Part shown: positions 23,699 through 27,168 of the stretch, in pieces
Position numbering within the stretch: position 1 is the stretch's first letter
Layout: every line of letters begins with the position of its first letter
From: a virus
Strand: one strand, 5' to 3'
DNA: 27,168 nucleotides
IMG/VR virus record: IMGVR_UViG_3300049596_001146
Span: 1-27,168 of that record
Program-made: the position numbers and the translations under genes
The notes under the pieces: model-generated
Told to the model about the DNA's origin: nothing
Seen by the model: the letters and a program-made list of their open reading frames with translations, nothing else
The model's database searches: none

Positions 23699-23922
23699 TT
23701 AAAACTCCGTTTAATTTCAATTGCTGCATGCTTATAATAGTTATGATTTCCATTAACCTTTTGGTCCATATCTAATAGCTTGAGACAGCATTCGTCAATA
23801 ACCAGCTCGGCGAACTTTTCTTTACTGAAGTGCTCAGTATATTGTGTAGTGTCGAACCCTCTACCCCATATCTCCTCAAAGGTAGTAGCCTGTTCGATCA
23901 GTTCTTTAATTCGTTCGTTCAT
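23695..23922 (-). CDS. MNERIKEL-family small protein, copy 1
   Basis: A 75-residue member of a four-copy family in this operon. It has the MNERIKELIEQAT start and the KEKFAELVIDEC core, and ends in KRSFK in place of HFGVxE, so it is the most altered at its C-terminus. It is helical, acidic and soluble. Its first 40 bases match those of the neighbouring copy at 37 of 40 positions, which points to recent duplication or recombination. The start overlaps the upstream stop as ATGA, and GGAG is at 23930-23933. Function unknown. Confidence 0.75.
   Translation of the reverse strand: MNERIKELIEQATTFEEIWGRGFDTTQYTEHFSKEKFAELVIDECCLKLLDMDQKVNGNHNYYKHAAIEIKRSFK
23883..23922 (-). repeat. 40-bp direct repeat at the start of two paralogous genes, copy 1
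   Basis: 37 of 40 bases are the same as at 24152-24191. The three changes are together (ATC against GCA). It covers the first 13 codons of the gene. Confidence 0.85.
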
Positions 23923-24191
23923 TCTTGGACTCCGAAATGTTTTTCAATCAAGGATATGTCATCAATACATTGATTTGAACGAATTTCATATTCCTCAGCC
24001 GAGTCCCAATTGTCTTCGTCCGAATACAATCCAGACAATCTTTCCGATTCATCAAATAAAGCCGCGGTACATTCTGCCACAATCAACTCGGCGAACTTTT
24101 CCATATCTAATTCGCTACCAATCCAATAACCATATTGATCTTTAATATCAATAGTAGCCTGTTCGGCAAGTTCTTTAATTCGTTCGTTCAT
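23919..24191 (-). CDS. MNERIKEL-family small protein, copy 2
   Basis: A 90-residue protein from the ATG at 24191, with MNERIKELAEQAT, MEKFAELIVAEC, an acidic middle (YSDEDNWDSAEEYE) and the IEKHFGVQE end. The frame is open further upstream to 24272, but GGAG at 24199-24202 and agreement with its paralogs favour the internal ATG. It begins one base after the preceding stop. Its last codons encode the ribosome site of the next gene. Function unknown. Confidence 0.78.
   Translation of the reverse strand: MNERIKELAEQATIDIKDQYGYWIGSELDMEKFAELIVAECTAALFDESERLSGLYSDEDNWDSAEEYEIRSNQCIDDISLIEKHFGVQE
24152..24191 (-). repeat. 40-bp direct repeat, copy 2
   Basis: Partner of 23883-23922 (see there). 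The two copies are 269 bases apart. Confidence 0.85.
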
Positions 24192-24192
24192 T

Positions 24193-24459
24193 TCACCACT
24201 CCACGATTGTGTACATGTCCACAAATTGTCGTTCTTCGTAAAAGAAACGAACAGTGTAACCTTCACCTTCAAGAATCATGCGGGCTTGTTTGTAGTCTTT
24301 GCTACCAGCATAACCTTGATGCGCCCACCAGTCGTGCAGTACGACTCGGCGTTGCTTTTTTTCTGCGGCTTCACGAATTAGTGGATACACTGCCACCACA
24401 CGTTCTTCAACTGTGGGTCCTGCAAGTTCACGGGCTTCATGTGCTGTGATTTTGGTCAT
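24193..24459 (-). CDS. Unknown protein between family members
   Basis: An 88-residue basic protein. MTKITAHEARELAGPTVEER is helical, and AEKKQRRVVLHDWWAHQGYA with GYTVRFFYEERQFVDMYTI suggests a small alpha/beta domain. The HEARELAGP start followed by a short alpha/beta body is a pattern seen in many marine phage small proteins of unknown role. The start overlaps the upstream stop (ATGA), and GGAG at 24467-24470 is supplied by the upstream gene's Gly-Val codons. Confidence 0.72.
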   Translation of the reverse strand: MTKITAHEARELAGPTVEERVVAVYPLIREAAEKKQRRVVLHDWWAHQGYAGSKDYKQARMILEGEGYTVRFFYEERQFVDMYTIVEW

Positions 24460-24668
24460 TCTTTAACTCCGAAATGTTCAAATAATATCTTGTAAACGAC
24501 TGAACTACCATGAGAATAATTGTCGTTTACAACATTAGCACATTCTCTAACAATCAACTCGGCGAATTCTTTATCATAATCTGATCGGCGACCAAAAGAA
24601 GAATTCGGATTCCTTGCCAAATGATTTTTATAAGCAATGTCCGAAAGTTCTTGAATTTGTTCGTTCAT
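24456..24668 (-). CDS. MNERIKEL-family small protein, copy 3
   Basis: A 70-residue protein from the ATG at 24668: MNEQIQELSDIAY, then DKEFAELIVRECANVV, and the LFEHFGVKE end. An in-frame start at 24692 would add eight residues, but that extension overlaps the 22-codon gene and is not shared with the paralogs. Only a modest GGGA ribosome site is present. An 11-bp perfect inverted repeat lies inside the gene (24490-24532). Function unknown. Confidence 0.75.
   Translation of the reverse strand: MNEQIQELSDIAYKNHLARNPNSSFGRRSDYDKEFAELIVRECANVVNDNYSHGSSVVYKILFEHFGVKE
24490..24532. repeat. 11-bp perfect inverted repeat inside a small gene
   Basis: TTGTAAACGAC (24490-24500) and GTCGTTTACAA (24522-24532) are reverse complements with 21 bases between. 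The core TGTAAACGA is the same as in the palindrome at 22120. Confidence 0.6.
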
Positions 24669-24669
24669 A

Positions 24670-24738
24670 TTATTTTCCCAAATAATGTACAATTATTGTT
24701 GGTCCAACAAGACAAATTAATGCGAGCAACTCAATCAT
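24670..24738 (-). CDS. 22-residue membrane peptide gene
   Basis: The frame starts MIELLALICLVGPTIIVHYL and ends with GK. It is almost wholly hydrophobic and long enough for one membrane span. The ATG overlaps the end of the upstream gene by eight bases, and the TAA falls one base before the next ATG, so it fills the only gap in a gapless operon. That tiling is the main evidence that it is real. LVGPT recalls FGGPM in the 31-residue peptide at 25197. There is no obvious separate ribosome site, so coupled re-initiation would be needed. Confidence 0.55.
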   Translation of the reverse strand: MIELLALICLVGPTIIVHYLGK

Positions 24739-24940
24739 CTACAGTGCCTCCAAAATAAGCAATCAGCAATTTCAGTGCAGGGATATACTTAACTGTATTG
24801 TTGTAATAATCCTCTGGATGCAACCATGCTCCATCTTCAACGTGTGCACGAGTTTCTTCGATTAAATATTTTAGTTGATCTTGCATGCAAGCTACTGCAA
24901 TACCATCTGCAACTTCATGTGGAATAGTAAGGTTACTCAT
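24731..24940 (-). CDS. Small unknown protein
   Basis: A 69-residue acidic helical protein, SNLTIPHEVADGIAVACMQD then YYNNTVKYIPALKLLIAYFG. The pattern of an N-terminal helix with IPxEVADGI and a later helix ending in YFGG is familiar from phage unknowns. The start overlaps the upstream stop (ATGA), with GGAG at 24948-24951 inside the upstream gene. Confidence 0.72.
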   Translation of the reverse strand: MSNLTIPHEVADGIAVACMQDQLKYLIEETRAHVEDGAWLHPEDYYNNTVKYIPALKLLIAYFGGTVDD

Positions 24941-25200
24941 TTGTCAACTCCAAAATGATCTTTGCTTTTATCAATCAATTTTTCAAAGTGATCGATCTTA
25001 CCTTGATGCCAACTGAAATCAAAGTTATTGCAAGCTGTCGACTGATATCCTTTAACAAGATCTATTTCAGTTTGAAGAATATCGATGAATTCGAGAGTAA
25101 TCGCTTCGAGAAGTTTCTCGACGTGATCAACGCCCATCCATTTGCCGCTGGTATCTGTGCCAGCGTGCTTCATTAGTTCTTTGATTTTATCTTTGTTCAT
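24937..25200 (-). CDS. MNERIKEL-family small protein, copy 4 (diverged)
   Basis: An 87-residue protein: MNKDKIKELMKHAG, then HVEKLLEAITLEF in the place of the KFAELIV core, and the SKDHFGVDK end. It is clearly related but the most distant in the middle, where HVEKLLEA replaces EKFAEL. The start overlaps the 31-residue gene as ATGA. Function unknown. Confidence 0.72.
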   Translation of the reverse strand: MNKDKIKELMKHAGTDTSGKWMGVDHVEKLLEAITLEFIDILQTEIDLVKGYQSTACNNFDFSWHQGKIDHFEKLIDKSKDHFGVDK

Positions 25201-25292
25201 GGCTTCATTACGAAAAGAAAGTATGCAAACATTGGACCACCGAAAAGCAATGCTGCGATGGCGGCTTGAAAGAGTTCTTTAACAAATTTCAT
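25197..25292 (-). CDS. 31-residue membrane peptide gene
   Basis: The protein starts MKFVKELFQAAIAALLFGGP and continues MFAYFLFVMKP. A basic N-terminus, one membrane segment of about 20 residues and a Lys-Pro end fit a small inner-membrane protein. AAGGA (25301-25305) lies at good spacing before the ATG, and the stop overlaps the next start as ATGA. It is the first gene after the weak promoter at 25319, so it opens the 13-gene operon. Very small proteins like this are common in phage early regions; the role is unknown. Confidence 0.7.
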   Translation of the reverse strand: MKFVKELFQAAIAALLFGGPMFAYFLFVMKP

Positions 25293-25318
25293 GATGTAAT
25301 CCTTGTTGATATAGATAT

Positions 25319-25347
25319 ATTATAACACAAATTCAGCGTTTTGTATC
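25319..25347 (-). promoter_or_regulatory. Weaker early promoter for the small-gene operon
   Basis: - strand TATAAT (25319-25324) is perfect, but the -35 position 17 bases upstream reads GATACA, 3 of 6. The region upstream of -10 is coding for the gene that stops at 25320, which may constrain it. The leader ATATCTATATCAACA matches that of the promoter at 25588. Confidence 0.6.
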
Positions 25348-25562
25348 ATTTCTTGTATAACAAATTTAGCTTCTGGAACAGATTTGCATCTGTCGCCGTT
25401 AACTTTTATATTACGATTGTTAACAATATCGATTTCAAATTGTCCTGCTTGAAGGGACCATTTTTCAGGCGTTTTTGTCTTTGTTGGGCGAGTACCCGTA
25501 GCAAAAAATAGCGTATCTGTGAGTTCGTCAGAAGCTAGTTTGCGTAGAAACTGCATGTTCAT
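25320..25562 (-). CDS. Small unknown early protein
   Basis: An 80-residue basic protein: MQFLRKLASDELTDTLFFAT, then KWSLQAGQFEIDIVNNRNIK, with strand-rich pattern and a C-terminal helix VPEAKFVIQEMIQNAEFVL. A start two codons in (25556) is possible. AGGAAT (25568-25573) is the ribosome site, and a perfect early promoter lies upstream. No family recognised. Confidence 0.72.
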   Translation of the reverse strand: MNMQFLRKLASDELTDTLFFATGTRPTKTKTPEKWSLQAGQFEIDIVNNRNIKVNGDRCKSVPEAKFVIQEMIQNAEFVL

Positions 25563-25587
25563 AATGTATTCCTGTTGATATAGATAT

Positions 25588-25616
25588 ATTATACATCATT
25601 TCAGAACAAATGTCAA
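25588..25616 (-). promoter_or_regulatory. Early promoter for the gene at 25320-25562
   Basis: - strand TTGACA (25611-25616), 17 bases, TATAAT (25588-25593). The spacer is the group consensus. It lies right after the exonuclease stop codon (25620). Confidence 0.95.
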
Positions 25617-25619
25617 CAG

Positions 25620-26294
25620 TTATTTTGCGATTTCGTACATTTCTTTGTACTTTTTACGAACTGAAATGAAATGGTCTAAGTAATCAAAAGTATTAACTTT
25701 GAAGATCAGTGGTTCGTTGTCATCTACAGCCATTACTACCACGGCTTGCTTAATAGCTATACCAGTTCTTTCTAAGAAAGCTGCTGCATAGAAACACATT
25801 TGTATGAAGTAGTTTGTGATATCTTCTTCTTTTTTTACTCGCTTAGATGTTTTAAAATCGATGATAGAAAGAACACCATCCCATTCGCCAATACAGTCAA
25901 CTTGACCTGCAGTTTTTAGTTTATCACTATAAAGAAAAACTTCTTGCATCCAGACATTATTTAGTCTTGCATCTAAGACTGGTCTAAGAGTATTAAATGT
26001 AGCAATATTAGAAGGCATATGTTTGCCTTTCCAATCTGGTTTATTATCTACATAGTCTTCTGCAAGTTTGTGAACTGCTGTACCGCGAGTAGAAGCTTGG
26101 CGCGAAATTTTATTTGCTTCTTCTTCACCTACTCGTTTGCGCCATGCAATAATTTCTTCTTTGCCAAGAATAGAAAGAACTGTGGTGATAGACGGGTAAG
26201 CATTGCCGTCGGGTGTAAAGTATTTGCGGCCAGACTCGGTCGTCTGCCGTGTAAGAGTTGGGAGTACAATCCCGTGATCAACGTGTGTAAACAT
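25620..26294 (-). CDS. PD-(D/E)XK exonuclease, RecB/MGME1-like
   Basis: A 224-residue nuclease. FTPDGNAYPSITTVLSILGK opens the fold, and STRGTAVHKLAEDYV carries the conserved His of this superfamily. KTAGQVDCIGEWDGVLSIID then FKTSKRVKKEE gives the core Asp and D-F-K-T (the D...ExK-type site with Asp in the second position), and YFIQMCFYAAAF is the QxxxY motif. Related marine phage genes are annotated as exonucleases of the mitochondrial MGME1 type, acting on single-stranded DNA ends. It probably works in recombination or host DNA breakdown. It has no clear ribosome site or promoter. The gap to the upstream gene is 14 bases. Confidence 0.87.
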   Translation of the reverse strand: MFTHVDHGIVLPTLTRQTTESGRKYFTPDGNAYPSITTVLSILGKEEIIAWRKRVGEEEANKISRQASTRGTAVHKLAEDYVDNKPDWKGKHMPSNIATFNTLRPVLDARLNNVWMQEVFLYSDKLKTAGQVDCIGEWDGVLSIIDFKTSKRVKKEEDITNYFIQMCFYAAAFLERTGIAIKQAVVVMAVDDNEPLIFKVNTFDYLDHFISVRKKYKEMYEIAK

Positions 26295-26308
26295 AATATA
26301 ATTTTAAT

Positions 26309-26611
26309 TTAACTACCAATAAAAACTTTAGGCGATCCTGTAATAATAACACCAAGGTCTGCTGGATCGCCAATTCTAGCTACATTCAGGACACCGATAA
26401 AAACTCTTGAGCTAGTAGCAGTTACTGTTGCTGGATGTATAACACATGCTTTACCAGCTTTTATAAAATGCGGTACTACTAAATCACCTGTAACTGCAGC
26501 TAACAAACCATCTATTGCAACTTTAGATTGCAAAGCGCCTAGAATAGGCGCTGTTGCATCACATAGATGACCGGTTGCAATTAAATCTGTTAATCTTGCT
26601 GCTGCTGGCAT
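26309..26611 (-). CDS. 5.4: PAAR-repeat spike-tip protein, T4 gp5.4-like
   Basis: A 100-residue protein. MPAAARLTDLIATGHLCDAT, a GD-containing middle with VPHFIKAGKACVIHPATV, and the VFIGVLNVARIGDPADLGVI end with TGSPKVFIG follow the PAAR pattern of a small beta-cone tip. Conserved His and Cys could bind the metal at the apex. In T4, gp5.4 caps the gp5 membrane-piercing spike. The start is one base after the stop of the upstream unknown gene, so the two form a unit. It is a virion gene on the otherwise early strand. Confidence 0.85.
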   Translation of the reverse strand: MPAAARLTDLIATGHLCDATAPILGALQSKVAIDGLLAAVTGDLVVPHFIKAGKACVIHPATVTATSSRVFIGVLNVARIGDPADLGVIITGSPKVFIGS

Positions 26612-26612
26612 T

Positions 26613-27158
26613 TTAGTACTCGCTATTTGCTACTTGTTGTTGTAATTTTGCTGCGCCTGATACAAAATCCCAAAAGAAATCTTGAGCTAATGTTACAGTT
26701 GCAGTTTGACCCAACAAAGATTGATTCGGTATACTATACATTATATCAAATGTGTAATTTGCTGTCAACCGTTTTATAGGTGGTGTATCCCATCCTACAA
26801 TATTTAATCCTTCTGGAAGCTCTGATAAATCTGTATAAGTTGTCTGTTCTGTAGAACCAAATGTTACGAATCTATAACCTTCACCTAGAAATATCAATTC
26901 ATTTGGATTTTTTGACATCGAAATTACGTTATTCGCAACATTAGATTTTATTACGTAAGTTGGTGTAGTCGCAACAATACTAGTAACAGAGATTGGGTCT
27001 CCTTGAGTGCTATCAGTTCCTGAAAATGCTAACTCGAAAGACCAATCTCTATTACCGTAAATACCTTCTAGAGTAGTAAGCGGGTCCAGTGTGTCTAGAC
27101 CCGCTTCTTCATATTCGCTATTAGTATTTTGAACTATATACGAAATTGCTATTGTCAT
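26613..27158 (-). CDS. Unknown, probably structural (baseplate-region) protein
   Basis: A 181-residue protein, rich in Thr/Ser/Asn and strand-forming residues: SIVATTPTYVIKSNVANNVI, ELIFLGEGYRFVTFGS, NIVGWDTPPIKRLTANYTFD. It has no signal peptide, membrane segment or enzyme motif. A helical end FFWDFVSGAAKLQQQVANS follows. It is directly linked to the PAAR gene (stop, one base, ATG), so a role at the central baseplate or spike is plausible. The window ends 10 bases before its start codon, so its ribosome site may be partly cut off. No family recognised. Confidence 0.65.
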   Translation of the reverse strand: MTIAISYIVQNTNSEYEEAGLDTLDPLTTLEGIYGNRDWSFELAFSGTDSTQGDPISVTSIVATTPTYVIKSNVANNVISMSKNPNELIFLGEGYRFVTFGSTEQTTYTDLSELPEGLNIVGWDTPPIKRLTANYTFDIMYSIPNQSLLGQTATVTLAQDFFWDFVSGAAKLQQQVANSEY

Positions 27159-27168
27159 GCTAATTGCA

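Noticed and set aside
24193-24272. Longer N-terminus for the copy 2 family protein
   Set aside because: The added 27 residues overlap the upstream gene, and paralogs begin at MNERIKEL.
1-27168. tRNA genes, integrase, inteins, insertion sequences, photosynthesis genes
   Set aside because: None was recognised on either strand; the terminase and capsid genes are uninterrupted.

Overview
The window is a segment of a T4-like myovirus genome (tailed phage, contractile tail). It is about 37-40% GC by eye, gene-dense, and has no intergenic stretch over about 145 bases. Gene order and small-gene content point to the marine T4-like phages (relatives of the phages of cyanobacteria, SAR11 and other marine bacteria). 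No photosynthesis gene, tRNA or integrase is visible, so the host cannot be named. Perfect sigma70-type early promoters show that the phage uses the host's housekeeping RNA polymerase holoenzyme early in infection.

Region 1 (17-16581, + strand) is the late virion-assembly block in T4 order: gp15 tail terminator, a very large fiber-like protein inserted between 15 and 16, terminase small and large subunits (16, 17), tail sheath (18), tail tube (19), portal (20), a 590-residue prohead-core-like protein with two EF-hand loops, a small unknown protein, prohead protease (21), scaffold (22) and major capsid protein (23). Exact TATAAATA boxes of the T4 late-promoter type precede 18, 21, 22 and 23, with one-mismatch versions before the fiber gene, 19 and the core-like gene. 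The block ends in a hairpin followed by a strong UUCG-loop, T7-tailed terminator.

Region 2 (16666-22023, - strand) holds a winged-helix protein, a DsbA-like protein, an ATP-dependent DNA ligase, an HxGH nucleotidyltransferase, a DUF2061 membrane protein, a CysC-like P-loop kinase, a DUF932-type protein, three small unknowns and a GIY-YIG protein. Most of the last group have a private promoter: a nearly identical repeat of TTGACA, 17 bases and TATAAT. One appears to give a leaderless mRNA. A possible H-type pseudoknot lies in the leader of the winged-helix gene.

Region 3 (22166-25292, - strand) is a tightly tiled operon of 13 small genes, mostly joined by 1-4 base stop/start overlaps. It includes four diverged copies of one small family (MNERIKEL start, KFAEL core, HFGV end), a conserved phage protein, and several tiny membrane proteins, two of them only 22 and 31 residues long. 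The nucleotides encoding the HFGV ends also supply the GGAG ribosome binding site of the next gene.

Region 4 (25320-27158, - strand) has a small unknown gene with its own early promoter, a RecB/MGME1-like PD-(D/E)XK exonuclease, a PAAR-like spike-tip protein (T4 gp5.4 type) and an unknown, probably structural, protein.

How it works together: minus-strand genes are early or accessory functions (DNA metabolism, regulation, host takeover), apart from the spike-tip pair. Plus-strand genes build the head (20-23 with core proteins), fill it (16/17) and complete the contractile tail (15, 18, 19). The two programmes converge at the terminator near 16640.
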